A stretch of 64,000 bases of DNA, taken from assembly GCF_018704065.1 (NCBI RefSeq), contig NZ_JAGUQP010000004.1, positions 1 through 64,000 of the forward strand, given 5' to 3'. The notes below the pieces were generated by a model, which worked only from the letters and a program-made list of their open reading frames with translations, searched no databases and was not told the origin of the DNA. Source of the DNA: Desulfovulcanus ferrireducens. GTDB lineage: Bacteria; Desulfobacterota; Desulfovibrionia; Desulfovibrionales; Desulfonatronovibrionaceae. Below are positions 38,129 to 47,060 of the stretch, piece after piece. Made by a program: the position numbers and the translations under genes. The first letter of the stretch is position 1. Each line of letters opens with the position of its first letter.

Positions 38129-38560
38129 TTACCAACCTTTTTCCATAAGTATTTCTTTCAGTTTCTCTGTATTCTTTTTTTCAATCAAAAGCATTTTTTT
38201 GGACTTGGCTTCCTTGATTTTCTCCATCAACTCTTTAATATCTGCAGGTTTTTCGATAAAGTCTAAAGCCCCCAGCTTCATGGCCTCAATCCCGCTTTTC
38301 ACAGTGGCATGCCCGGTTAAAAGGATAATTTGCAGTTCAGGATTAGTAGCTTTGATGCTTTTCAATGTTTCCAAGCCGTCCATATCTGGCATAAGCATAT
38401 CCAGAATTACGGCATCATAGCTCTCCTGCCCGATCTTCTCCAATGCCTCTTTACCTGAAGTAGCCGTGGCTACCTCTAGCCCCCTATTTTTCATCCTCTC
38501 TGATAAAGCTGATAAAAATTCCTGTTCGTCATCAACTAATAAAACTTTTTCATGGCTCAT
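38129..38560 (-). CDS. Single-domain response regulator
   Basis: The 143-residue protein is a receiver domain with DDE near residues 10-12, the phosphoacceptor Asp in VILDMLMPDMDG (about 54), Thr in LLTGHA and Lys in FIEKPAD. A Lys-rich C-terminal tail of about 20 residues follows, with no output domain. It is the last gene of the row that starts with the TetR gene at 45486 and lies 11 bases after a histidine-kinase-like gene. It probably shuttles phosphate or acts by protein contact. Confidence 0.93.
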   Translation of the reverse strand: MSHEKVLLVDDEQEFLSALSERMKNRGLEVATATSGKEALEKIGQESYDAVILDMLMPDMDGLETLKSIKATNPELQIILLTGHATVKSGIEAMKLGALDFIEKPADIKELMEKIKEAKSKKMLLIEKKNTEKLKEILMEKGW

Positions 38561-38571
38561 AACTAAATCTC

Positions 38572-39195
38572 CTAGCTAATTTTATTAATTGAAATTTTAG
38601 TTTGTTGCTCAACTGAAATATGCGCTTCTATGGTCGAGGCCAAGACTTTTAAAAACTCATTTACTTCCACAGGCTCAGAAATAATTACTGTTGGCTGTTT
38701 TTTTTGTTTAACACAACTTAAAGAGATTTGTAACCCCTTTCCCCTGCCTTCCATAATTTGATCAATACAAGAGAATATAAGGTCCATAAGTATAAAAGGC
38801 TGGGTCGAAACATTAACCGGCTCTAAGTTTGAAGCTATAAGCTGAAAGCCTTTAACCGCGGCCATACGCTGAGCCAAATCAACAACCAAAGTAACTATTT
38901 CTCTCAAATCAACCTGGACCCAGGTTTCATCTACAGAATGAGCAAATTTGTTCAATCGCCGGGCAATGGTATTTGCCCGCTCAACCTGACGGGCAATTGA
39001 AGCTACAATACCTTTTATCCTCTCTATATCTAAATGCTGCCCTTGCTGTGCAAGATAAAGAAAATCCTCAAGCAATCCATTTTGCTCATTTATGATAGCC
39101 AAACAGTTTTTTATCTCATGGGAGATACTAGCGCCGACCCGACCAAAAAACTTTAGTCCCTGCCCCTCTAGAATTGACCAATTAATTTCATCCAT
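38572..39195 (-). CDS. Histidine-kinase-like protein with H box but degenerate ATPase part
   Basis: This 207-residue protein has a clear dimerisation/phosphoacceptor motif, ASISHEIKNCLAIINEQNGL (22-41), nearly the same as in the membrane kinase at 39606-41318. The following half lacks the N, G1 and G2 ATP-binding boxes of HATPase domains; DLIFSCIDQIMEGRG stands where the N box would be. It may be a histidine phosphotransfer protein derived from a kinase, placed between two stand-alone receivers (23 and 11 base gaps). No membrane segment is present. Confidence 0.75.
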   Translation of the reverse strand: MDEINWSILEGQGLKFFGRVGASISHEIKNCLAIINEQNGLLEDFLYLAQQGQHLDIERIKGIVASIARQVERANTIARRLNKFAHSVDETWVQVDLREIVTLVVDLAQRMAAVKGFQLIASNLEPVNVSTQPFILMDLIFSCIDQIMEGRGKGLQISLSCVKQKKQPTVIISEPVEVNEFLKVLASTIEAHISVEQQTKISINKIS

Positions 39196-39218
39196 AACAA
39201 CCTCAGATTCAAAAAATT

Positions 39219-39587
39219 CTATTCTTCGACAATTTCTTTCAATTTAGAAATAAACTCATCAAGCTGCACCGGCTTAACTAAGTAAAAACAGGCTCCCTTG
39301 GAACAACCTTTTTTAAACGCATCTTCCGAACCATGACCGGTCAAAAAACTGAATTTCATCTCTGGCTTAATCTTTTTAATCATTTCCATAAGATCAAATC
39401 CGCCTACCTTGGGCATTTTTACATCTAGCACTGCCAGATCGTAATCATTCTCCCGAACTAGCTTGAGAGCATCCTGTGCATTTGTAGCCCAATCTGCTTC
39501 TATCCCCCTAAAAGATAGTCTTTCGGCCAGGGTTGAAACTAGATCCTTTTCATCATCTACTAGTAAAATACGCAAAACTTTAACCAC
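39219..39587 (-). CDS. Single-domain response regulator
   Basis: The 122-residue protein is a bare receiver domain: DDE at 11-13, phosphoacceptor Asp in LAVLDVKMPKVGG (about 55), Thr in FLTGHGSE and Lys in YLVKPVQ. It lies 18 bases after the membrane kinase gene and 23 before the kinase-like gene. Two stand-alone receivers in one gene row suggest a multi-step phosphorelay. Confidence 0.93.
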   Translation of the reverse strand: MVKVLRILLVDDEKDLVSTLAERLSFRGIEADWATNAQDALKLVRENDYDLAVLDVKMPKVGGFDLMEMIKKIKPEMKFSFLTGHGSEDAFKKGCSKGACFYLVKPVQLDEFISKLKEIVEE

Positions 39588-39605
39588 CCCCTAAGCATTA
39601 AAATC

Positions 39606-41318
39606 CTAAGCTCGACCAACAGGCAGGATTATGGTGAATTTACTCCCTTTGCCCACCTGACTTTGTACCTCAATTTCTCCGCCAAGCTTTTTGACTAACC
39701 CATAAGTTATAGACAGGCCAAGGCCTGTCCCTCCTTTCTTTTTCTTGGTGGAAAAAAATGGTTCGAAGATCCTCTTTAAATTTTCCGGCGGAATACCACA
39801 ACCATCATCAGCTATCGAAATACGCACCCTGTTTTCATCCAATTTCTTCATTTCAATCTGAATGTGTCCACCATCGTCCACAGCTGCGAAGGCATTGTTA
39901 ATGATATTCAAAAAAATCTGTTGAAGTTGGCCCCGATCACTTATTATGGTTGGAAAATCTTCATCTACCTGGACATCAATCTGAATATCCCGATACTCTG
40001 CCTCTTTTTCCAAAAAACCCAATACCTCATGAACAAGCTTAGGTAAATCTATTTCTTCTTTCTGAACATCAATATGCCTGGCAAAACCTAGTAAGCGATG
40101 GGTAATAGTTCTGCATCTATCTACCTGAGCGATAATAGAATCGACTAATTTTAATAACCTTTCATCTTGGGCATATTTATCAGTATATGTAAATAAATCT
40201 TTAATAAGACCTGCCCGTTCATTTATAATGGCCAGTGGATTATTTATCTCATGGGCCACACCTGCGGCCAAACGCCCAATGGACGCCATCTTATTGGCAT
40301 GTTCAGCATTGTGCAAGGTAGCCAGCCTGTTCATGTCGGCTATATAAATACGACTGATAAGCATTGTTGCCGCTCCCAAAATAACCACAAGAATAATAAC
40401 AATGCTTGATATCAAAAGAGCCAACATCTCTCTTTTTAACTTCCACCAGCTTTGCAAGAGGACAATAGGCTTTTGAACAAGCACTAAAATGAAAGGTGAG
40501 TGGGCAATATATGCACATCCCACGATGAATTTCTGACCGCTATTATCCTGAACTTCACAAATTTCAGTTCGCTCGGGACAATCAGGTAGAGGCAGCTCTA
40601 TTTTTGAAAGCACATCACCATAATATCTCGAACTGGTTTGTAATATCCCTTGATGATTGATAATGAAAGCATCACTCTCAGGACGCAAATCTATAGAAGA
40701 AACTAGTTTGGCAAACCGTTCTGTGTCAATGGTAGCCCTCAAGACAAAAAAGTCACCATCAGGCAAAAGATGTTTTACCGCTATGACAAAGTGGGGAATA
40801 TGTCGAAATCCTTTGAATACGTCGCTGATATAAATACCACGAACAATAACTTCTTTAAACCAATCCTGCTCTTTATAATTGCGCCCTTTAAGCTCATAAG
40901 GCCCAACATATGACTTCTGAGTTCCGTTTGAATCTATTATACCCAGGTCCACAAAGCCACCAAACGTTTCTTTTAAGTCCAAAAAAATTCTGGCCAGTCG
41001 ATCCTGATTTTTTAATTCACTAAAGTCATTGTTCCGAACAATAAAAGTTAAGGCAGACGTTCTTTCTTCCAAAAAATAAGTCAGGCTTCGTCGTGTATTG
41101 GAAACAAGTCGCACCAGGGGGTAGGTTACCTCGGCCCTCATTCCTTTTTCATAAAGGTTTAAATTCATGAAGGTCATTATCAAGAGGGGCAGAATAGACA
41201 CCCCGGCGATACTCACCACCACTATCAGCCACATGCGGCGATAGTTAAACAGTGTCTTACCTACCCCATCCTGGTCGGTAGCATCCCAAAAGACTGGCCT
41301 AAATAAGTCCCAGAACAT
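39606..41318 (-). CDS. Membrane histidine kinase with extracytoplasmic Cache-like domain
   Basis: The 570-residue protein has a membrane segment near 30-50, a periplasmic double-Cache-like sensor (about 55-300), a second membrane segment near 310-335, an H box ([15 protein letters not shown]) and a full ATPase domain with [21 protein letters not shown] and GGTGLGLSI. Cache domains usually bind small organic or inorganic ligands. The gene lies 45 bases behind the kinase-like/receiver fusion in the sulfate permease row, so an anion or sulfur-related signal is possible but unproven. Confidence 0.93.
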   Translation of the reverse strand: MFWDLFRPVFWDATDQDGVGKTLFNYRRMWLIVVVSIAGVSILPLLIMTFMNLNLYEKGMRAEVTYPLVRLVSNTRRSLTYFLEERTSALTFIVRNNDFSELKNQDRLARIFLDLKETFGGFVDLGIIDSNGTQKSYVGPYELKGRNYKEQDWFKEVIVRGIYISDVFKGFRHIPHFVIAVKHLLPDGDFFVLRATIDTERFAKLVSSIDLRPESDAFIINHQGILQTSSRYYGDVLSKIELPLPDCPERTEICEVQDNSGQKFIVGCAYIAHSPFILVLVQKPIVLLQSWWKLKREMLALLISSIVIILVVILGAATMLISRIYIADMNRLATLHNAEHANKMASIGRLAAGVAHEINNPLAIINERAGLIKDLFTYTDKYAQDERLLKLVDSIIAQVDRCRTITHRLLGFARHIDVQKEEIDLPKLVHEVLGFLEKEAEYRDIQIDVQVDEDFPTIISDRGQLQQIFLNIINNAFAAVDDGGHIQIEMKKLDENRVRISIADDGCGIPPENLKRIFEPFFSTKKKKGGTGLGLSITYGLVKKLGGEIEVQSQVGKGSKFTIILPVGRA

Positions 41319-41363
41319 TTACTTGTCACCACGAAAACTAGCCGGCTGCATACCAACTACGCC

Positions 41364-42575
41364 CTATGCCTTGCGCTCCTTAATCTTTGCATACGCTTTC
41401 TTCATTGTTTCGGTTAAAAGTTCTATATCCACTGGCTTTTGTAAATATGCAAAAGCACCCAGTTCCATACAAGTCTGGCGATCCTTTTCTGAACCGTGCC
41501 CAGTAAGAATAATAACTTCAATATTGGGATGAGTCTTTTTAATCCGCCTTAAGACCTCTATACCATTTATGCCGGGCATCTTCAAATCAAGAACAATAAC
41601 CTCTGGTTCTTCAGATTGTACAAATTTCAAAGCCTGTTCACCGTCATAAACAACAGCGGACCCCATATCACGCATAAGCAAACGCTCAGACAATGTCTGG
41701 ACAAATTCACGCTCATCATCAACCAAAAGAACCTTGGATGGCCTCTCAAAATCAAATTTCCTGTAAATATCTGTCTGGTAAAAATTTGGCCCTATCTTGG
41801 TCTTGACATCTTTAACCCCGGGAAGCTTTGAAACAATATCCTTGAGTTCCTGCTCCAGCTTGGAAAGCATGATCACATTTTTTTCTATGGTCAGGATCAC
41901 CACGCCATCTTCAGCATCCACAGTAACATTATGTCCCTCAGAGGCCAAAGCCACCTCTACCTGGGCTGCCAGTCTGAAATCTTGAATTGCTTTTATAGAT
42001 TTATCTGTAGGCTTAAGAATATCTTTCTGCACATACTCGGTAACTATCTGCACAGCTTCATCAATTGTTTTTTTATCTGTGGGCAAGACTATATCATATA
42101 GAGAAGAATGCCATGGGTCTTTATCAAATAGATGCTCGGACCAATTAATACACCCTTCATCAAAATCATTGATCTCCTTTATAGCTTCCTTTTCAGACAA
42201 CCCATTATTCATGGCCTGCTGAATACGATATTTCTTATCAGCAATAAGACAGACCTTGAGCACATGAGTAACTTTACTCGGAACAAGAAGACCGGCCCAA
42301 CCAAAATATAACCTATTATCAACCTCTAAGTATTCAGCCAGAATAGATTTCAAAAAGGCAACGCATCTTTCCTTTTCATGGGTAAATTTGTTAAATACCG
42401 ATGGCTTGCAAAAAACCGCTCGACGGATCTTGTCAACGGGCATATCAAACTTCTTGCTTGCAGCCTGAAACAGTGCGTTATCGTCTATTATTTCATATTC
42501 TAACTTTTGGGCAATTTTATCTGCTATAGTTTCCGCATGCACAAAGTTGCCGTAGGTTATGCTTATAGATGACAT
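41364..42575 (-). CDS. Cytidylate kinase-like / BON-like / receiver fusion protein
   Basis: The 403-residue protein has three parts. Residues 1-185 resemble the cytidylate-kinase-like family, with the pattern ADKIAQKLEYEIIDDNALF, but the GxxGxGK loop is absent (ITYGNFVHAETI), so catalysis is doubtful. Residues about 195-265 resemble a BON domain (VDAEDGVVILTIEKNV then LPGVKDVKTKI). Residues about 280-400 are a receiver with phosphoacceptor Asp in VIVLDLKMPGINGI and Lys in YLQKPVD. It sits between the SulP permease and the membrane kinase. The role is unknown; control of the permease is an inference. Confidence 0.82.
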   Translation of the reverse strand: MSSISITYGNFVHAETIADKIAQKLEYEIIDDNALFQAASKKFDMPVDKIRRAVFCKPSVFNKFTHEKERCVAFLKSILAEYLEVDNRLYFGWAGLLVPSKVTHVLKVCLIADKKYRIQQAMNNGLSEKEAIKEINDFDEGCINWSEHLFDKDPWHSSLYDIVLPTDKKTIDEAVQIVTEYVQKDILKPTDKSIKAIQDFRLAAQVEVALASEGHNVTVDAEDGVVILTIEKNVIMLSKLEQELKDIVSKLPGVKDVKTKIGPNFYQTDIYRKFDFERPSKVLLVDDEREFVQTLSERLLMRDMGSAVVYDGEQALKFVQSEEPEVIVLDLKMPGINGIEVLRRIKKTHPNIEVIILTGHGSEKDRQTCMELGAFAYLQKPVDIELLTETMKKAYAKIKERKA

Positions 42576-42612
42576 GCTGAACTCCTTTTTAGAGTTTATT
42601 GAGTTAAAGCTA

Positions 42613-42668
42613 GGTGTGGATGCAAAGACTATAATCGTGCCTCATTACGGCGCATCTGCATCCACACC
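42613..42668 (-). promoter_or_regulatory. Perfect 12-bp hairpin between sulP and the receiver fusion
   Basis: GGTGTGGATGCA (42613-42624) and TGCATCCACACC (42657-42668) pair perfectly across a 32-base loop. It starts 26 bases past the sulP stop on the minus strand. There is no T tract, so RNA processing, stabilisation or attenuation is more likely than simple termination. Confidence 0.5.
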
Positions 42669-42693
42669 ATTCTACTCCAATTAGTCAGATCTC

Positions 42694-44829
42694 TTATTTA
42701 GGCACATAAGATAAAAGCGGGCATTCGTAAATACTTGCACCAGTTCTATCTGTATGTGTTTTATAGTAAATATCTTCAATAGCGTCTTCCAGATGACCAT
42801 AGATATTTTCTTCACCGATCTTTTCCCATAAATGCGTACGCTTCATGACCGCAATAACATTTTCTTTCAACTCAGCAAAGGAAATACCGCATCCTGCACT
42901 ACGCACTCTATCTACCAGCAGGGATAGAGCTTCCTCGCCAGAGGCATCCATGTCATTGATCCCATCGGCTACAATTAGAATATGCTTTAGCTCAGGCCTT
43001 GTTTGCATAAGTTCCGTAACCTTGTCTTCCAGATAGCTGGCATTGGCAAAGAATAACGGCCCGTCAAAACGAATTGCAGCCACATGTCCGCATTCTTTTA
43101 AATTATAAGCCTCGGCATTTTTTAAAGCCAGGTCTTCATGCATGGCCAGTCTGGCCACTGTAGGACGCATGCTCTTATACAAGAATACAATCAGCGAGAG
43201 GACAACTCCGACCATGATTCCTTTATCCAGATGCGGAGCAAATGCCAACGTGCAGATAAAGGAAATAATGGAGATTGCGCCATCATACCATTGAGCCTTC
43301 CAGGCATGGATAAATCCGGACACGTTAATCAAGCCGATAACAGCCATCATAATTACCGCGGCAAGTACTGCCTGGGGCAAATGATAGAGGAGAGGTGTGA
43401 AAAAGAGCAGACAGATAATAACTGCCAAACTGGTAAATACGCTGGAAAGCCCGGTTACTGCTCCAGCCTGCAAGTTTACAGCCGAGCGGGAAAAAGAGCC
43501 TGAAATCGGATAACTTTTACCAATAGAACCTACAATATTGGCTAAACCCTGACCAATCAATTCCTGATTCGGGTCAAGCCTTTGTCCTGTTTTTGCGGCC
43601 ATTGCCTTGGCAATGGAAATGGCTTCCATAAAACCCAGGAGAGAAATGATGGCAGCATAAGGTAACAATTTTAAAATAATAGACAAATTGAAGTCGGGCA
43701 TGCTTAAAGTTGGCAGGCCAGCTGGAATCTTGCCTACTACAGCACCACCGCCCATCATAAGCAACTTATCTGTCTGCAGGACCTTATTTTTAACCTTGAG
43801 CCGCCATACACGACCATCGGTTTCCACGCCAGACGGCACATTATCTTTGGGCCAGAAGGACATGCCAGACTCAGTTTCTACACCGGCAAACTTCATAGCC
43901 CTTAGTCTACTCCGGTAATTATGTGCCAACTCTTTGAGACGATTCATTCTCACTTCAATTACTTGCAAATCATGCTTGATATCTATAGCCGCGATGGAAT
44001 TTTTACCATACTCTTTAATTACTTTATCCAACTCATTACTCAAGTTTGCCCTTTTTTCACCAAGGTCAGCAATGGCCATTATGGTCTGATTAAACTTGGC
44101 GATATTTTCCTTAGCTTCTTGACTGTGAATCTCATTAAGATTGGCAACATAGTTATGTTCAAATCCGGTCAACCAGGAAATCAAAGTAGTAACCACCACA
44201 GCTACCAATACATTGGGAATACGCGGATTAATTTTTTTAAGGCCATACATAATGGCAAAAGCAAGTGCCCCCATAAAAAGCGTAGGCCAATGTGTATAAT
44301 CAAAAGCAGCCAGAATCACGCGCCAAATAGTCTCATAATGATGGGCAGCCTTATCCACATACACGCCAAACAATTTGGACAGTTGCGAAGAGGCAATAAT
44401 AATGGCAGCTGCATTGGTAAAACCATTAACCACAGGGTGAGACAAAAAGTTAACCACCAGGCCCAAACGCAGCACGCCCAGCATAAACTGGAAAATACCC
44501 ACGGTAAAAGCAAGGATAATAGCATAAGCAATAAATGCCTCGCTTCCGGCCGTAGCCAACGGCTCAAGTGAGGCCGCAGTCATCAAAGAAACAACGGCCA
44601 CTGGCCCAGTCGCCAACTGCCGGCTGGAACCAAACAATGCTGCAACCATAGGTGGCAAAAAAGAGGCATAAAGCCCATAATAAGCAGGTAAACCAGCAAG
44701 TTGTGCATATGCCATTGATTGCGGAATCAAAACCAGCGCCACAGTCAACCCGGCCACAGCATCAAGCCTGAACTTGGCCAGATTGTAATCTTTAAACCAG
44801 GCAAGAAATGGAAAAATTTTCGCTAACAT
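42694..44829 (-). CDS. SulP family anion permease with large insertion and STAS domain
   Basis: The 711-residue membrane protein begins with the SulP pattern PQSMAYAQLAGLPAYYGLYA (36-55) and ends with a STAS domain (about 585-685, with VADGINDMDASGEEAL). Between the membrane segment ending near 222 and GAVVGKIPAGLPTLSMP (362-378) lies an extra stretch of about 135 residues, charged and helical (EKRANLSNELDKVIKEYGK), probably a coiled coil, where typical SulP proteins have only a short loop. Family members carry sulfate, bicarbonate or other anions; the setting favours sulfate. Confidence 0.9.
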   Translation of the reverse strand: MLAKIFPFLAWFKDYNLAKFRLDAVAGLTVALVLIPQSMAYAQLAGLPAYYGLYASFLPPMVAALFGSSRQLATGPVAVVSLMTAASLEPLATAGSEAFIAYAIILAFTVGIFQFMLGVLRLGLVVNFLSHPVVNGFTNAAAIIIASSQLSKLFGVYVDKAAHHYETIWRVILAAFDYTHWPTLFMGALAFAIMYGLKKINPRIPNVLVAVVVTTLISWLTGFEHNYVANLNEIHSQEAKENIAKFNQTIMAIADLGEKRANLSNELDKVIKEYGKNSIAAIDIKHDLQVIEVRMNRLKELAHNYRSRLRAMKFAGVETESGMSFWPKDNVPSGVETDGRVWRLKVKNKVLQTDKLLMMGGGAVVGKIPAGLPTLSMPDFNLSIILKLLPYAAIISLLGFMEAISIAKAMAAKTGQRLDPNQELIGQGLANIVGSIGKSYPISGSFSRSAVNLQAGAVTGLSSVFTSLAVIICLLFFTPLLYHLPQAVLAAVIMMAVIGLINVSGFIHAWKAQWYDGAISIISFICTLAFAPHLDKGIMVGVVLSLIVFLYKSMRPTVARLAMHEDLALKNAEAYNLKECGHVAAIRFDGPLFFANASYLEDKVTELMQTRPELKHILIVADGINDMDASGEEALSLLVDRVRSAGCGISFAELKENVIAVMKRTHLWEKIGEENIYGHLEDAIEDIYYKTHTDRTGASIYECPLLSYVPK

Positions 44830-44847
44830 ATACCCCCCGTTTACTAT

Positions 44848-45486
44848 TTATTGTCCCGCCAATGCAGGACTTGATTCTTCACCGACGTTATAATTCTTTA
44901 AAATTCTTCGACACGTTTTTAAGACATCATTATAAAGTGAATCCACCGGAAAAATATGAGCAAGATCGAAACGAATAAGGCCATTTAGCATGGCCAGAAT
45001 GATCAAAGCTGTCTTGGTTGGCAAAATATCCTTTGAGATAGAACCATCTTTCTGCCCCAGAACAATCCCCTCAACCAAAGCGGTCAGAAAACAATTGTAA
45101 ATACTCTCTAAACTCTTACGACAGGCTGAATTTTCAACAGCCAGCTCATAAGAATGACTGCGGTAAAGCAAAGCCAACTCACTCCGCAATCCTTCTGTCA
45201 TATAAAAATAAACCTTGACCACCTCCTCCACCATCTCCAGCCCTGAAGAAAACTCTCGACCATGAACATTTTCGTCAACATTATGAATGATTCTTCCCTG
45301 AGCTCTTTTCAGGACCTCCAAAAACAAACCTTCCTTGCTTTTAAAATGATGAAAAATAGTCCCTTCGGCAGCCCCTGCGGCTTTGGCAATTTCTGATATT
45401 GCCGTATAACGAAAGCCCTTTTGGGCAAATAAACGAGTAGCCGCGTCCATAATCTTTGTTTTTAAGGAAACAGCTTGTCCTTGCAT
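44848..45486 (-). CDS. TetR/AcrR family transcriptional regulator
   Basis: The 212-residue protein has the N-terminal helix-turn-helix of the family, FRYTAISEIAKAAGAAEGTI followed by FHHFKSKEGLF (21-51), and a helical ligand-binding C-terminal part. It is the first gene of the row, 18 bases before sulP. Palindromes in its own upstream region (45511-45557), which also precedes the divergent methyltransferase gene, are likely operators. The ligand is unknown. Confidence 0.93.
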   Translation of the reverse strand: MQGQAVSLKTKIMDAATRLFAQKGFRYTAISEIAKAAGAAEGTIFHHFKSKEGLFLEVLKRAQGRIIHNVDENVHGREFSSGLEMVEEVVKVYFYMTEGLRSELALLYRSHSYELAVENSACRKSLESIYNCFLTALVEGIVLGQKDGSISKDILPTKTALIILAMLNGLIRFDLAHIFPVDSLYNDVLKTCRRILKNYNVGEESSPALAGQ

Positions 45487-45510
45487 ACTTTCACTTTCTC
45501 CCTGACAAAA

Positions 45511-45557
45511 ACTGAGTGAGCGCTCAGTCGGGAAAAACTAAGTGAAAAGTTTCACTT
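45511..45557. promoter_or_regulatory. Candidate TetR operators between divergent genes
   Basis: Two dyads lie side by side: ACTGAGTGAGCGCTCAGT (45511-45528), with the perfect core TGAGCGCTCA, and AAGTGAAAAGTTTCACTT (45540-45557), a perfect 8-2-8 palindrome. They occupy the 150-base gap between the TetR gene and the methyltransferase gene. The first resembles operators described for several TetR regulators. Confidence 0.6.
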
Positions 45558-45636
45558 TGTCAATAAAGAACCACTGGAAAGTTTTTACAGAAAAGATTAG
45601 GAGAGCAGTAAAAGTTACGTGTAGGTCAAAAAAGCA

Positions 45637-46812
45637 GTGAAAAAAATTTATTTAAAAAAAGACGAAGATCGAAGAATAAAGGCAGGCCACCTCTGGGTCT
45701 TTAGTAATGAGATTAACACTCAGAAAGTATCCTTAAAAAAATTCCAGCCCGGCGAAGAAGTCCATGTTCTCACTCACACCGGTAATTTTCTTGCCTCAGG
45801 CTATATCAATCCGCACAGCCTGATTAGTGTACGCATCCTATCCAGAAATCCTAAATATGCTATTCCCGAACTTATAGCCTCAAGAATTGTTGAGGCCAGG
45901 GCTTTGCGTCAGGATATATTCTCTGCCCCGTATTTTCGCCTGGTCTTTGCTGAAAGCGACTTCCTGCCGGGGCTTATTGTCGACCAGTTTCAAGACATCT
46001 TAAGCGTTCAATTAACCACCGCGGGCATGGATACAAGAAAAGACTTGGTAGAGAAAATATTGATTAACCAGACCCAGGCCAAAAACATTGTCTGGAAAAA
46101 TGACCTTTCAGCCCGGACCTTAGAGGGTCTGGATAGGCATGTTAAAATTACTGGCCAGGTTCCCGAACAAGGTTTTGTCATTGAAAACGATCATAAATTT
46201 ATTTTTCCTCTCATGAAAGGCCAAAAAACCGGCTGGTTTTATGACCAGAGAGATAACAGGCAGAAATTCGCCAGGTTTTGTACAGATAAAAATGTCTTGG
46301 ACGTGTTTTCGTATGTAGGCGCAATGTCCATTTATGCAGCCAAGGCCGGAGCAAGACAAGTGCTGGCCATTGACAGCTCAAAATTAGCCTTGGATTTTGC
46401 TCTCGAAAACAGTTTGTTAAACGGCGTGAACTACAAACTAAAAACTATTTGTTCGGATGCAGTGAGCATAATGGAGGAAATGGTCATAGCCAAAGAAAAG
46501 TTTCAGGCCATAAGTATTGACCCCCCTGCTTTCATCAAGAGAAAAAAAGACAAAAAAAATGGACTCAAAGCTTACCTAAAAGTCAACGATTTGGGGATCA
46601 AGCTACTAGCTAAAGGCGGGTACCTAATGACCTGCTCATGCTCTCAACATCTAAGTTTAAACGAGCTAATCAATGTCATCCGGCAGGCAGCACAAAAAAA
46701 TGGCCGTTTTTTGCGTATCATCCAGTTTTGTCATCAGGGACCAGACCACCCTGTGCATCCGGCCATGCATGAAACTAACTATTTAAAAGGATTAATCTGC
46801 CAGGTTATGTAA
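45637..46812 (+). CDS. RlmI-like SAM-dependent rRNA cytosine methyltransferase
   Basis: The 391-residue protein starts at GTG with a PUA RNA-binding domain (about 1-75, RRIKAGHLWVFSNEI), a central RlmI-type domain (FAESDFLPGLIVDQF), and a Rossmann methyltransferase with VLDVFSYVGAMSIYAAKAGA, motif IV DPPAF and motif VI TCSCSQ. The two cysteine-containing signatures are as in 5-methylcytosine rRNA methyltransferases; the E. coli homologue RlmI modifies C1962 of 23S rRNA. It is transcribed divergently from the TetR gene and may share its operators. Confidence 0.9.
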   Translation: MKKIYLKKDEDRRIKAGHLWVFSNEINTQKVSLKKFQPGEEVHVLTHTGNFLASGYINPHSLISVRILSRNPKYAIPELIASRIVEARALRQDIFSAPYFRLVFAESDFLPGLIVDQFQDILSVQLTTAGMDTRKDLVEKILINQTQAKNIVWKNDLSARTLEGLDRHVKITGQVPEQGFVIENDHKFIFPLMKGQKTGWFYDQRDNRQKFARFCTDKNVLDVFSYVGAMSIYAAKAGARQVLAIDSSKLALDFALENSLLNGVNYKLKTICSDAVSIMEEMVIAKEKFQAISIDPPAFIKRKKDKKNGLKAYLKVNDLGIKLLAKGGYLMTCSCSQHLSLNELINVIRQAAQKNGRFLRIIQFCHQGPDHPVHPAMHETNYLKGLICQVM

Positions 46813-46982
46813 TCAAACTTTGGTAGAGTATGATAAAGCCATTAAGGCCCGCGACAAGGGACTATACATCCTCCAAATGATGCGATAAGTCTATAAACTC
46901 AAAGTTATCCCCTCAATAAAAGAAACGCCTGTAGCGGCTCCCTTGACAGAAATAAGGCAAAAATATAAACAAATATGTCTTC

Positions 46983-47060
46983 GCCCCCGTAGCTCAGCAG
47001 GATAGAGCACGGGATTCCTAATCCCGGTTAGCCCAGGTTCGAGTCCTGGCGGGGGCACCA
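46983..47060 (+). tRNA. tRNA-Arg (anticodon CCU)
   Basis: The 78-base sequence folds as a cloverleaf: acceptor GCCCCCG with CGGGGGC, anticodon stem CGGGA/TCCCG with loop TTCCTAA (anticodon CCT), T arm CCAGG/CCTGG with TTCGAGT, and encoded CCA. Confidence 0.96.
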
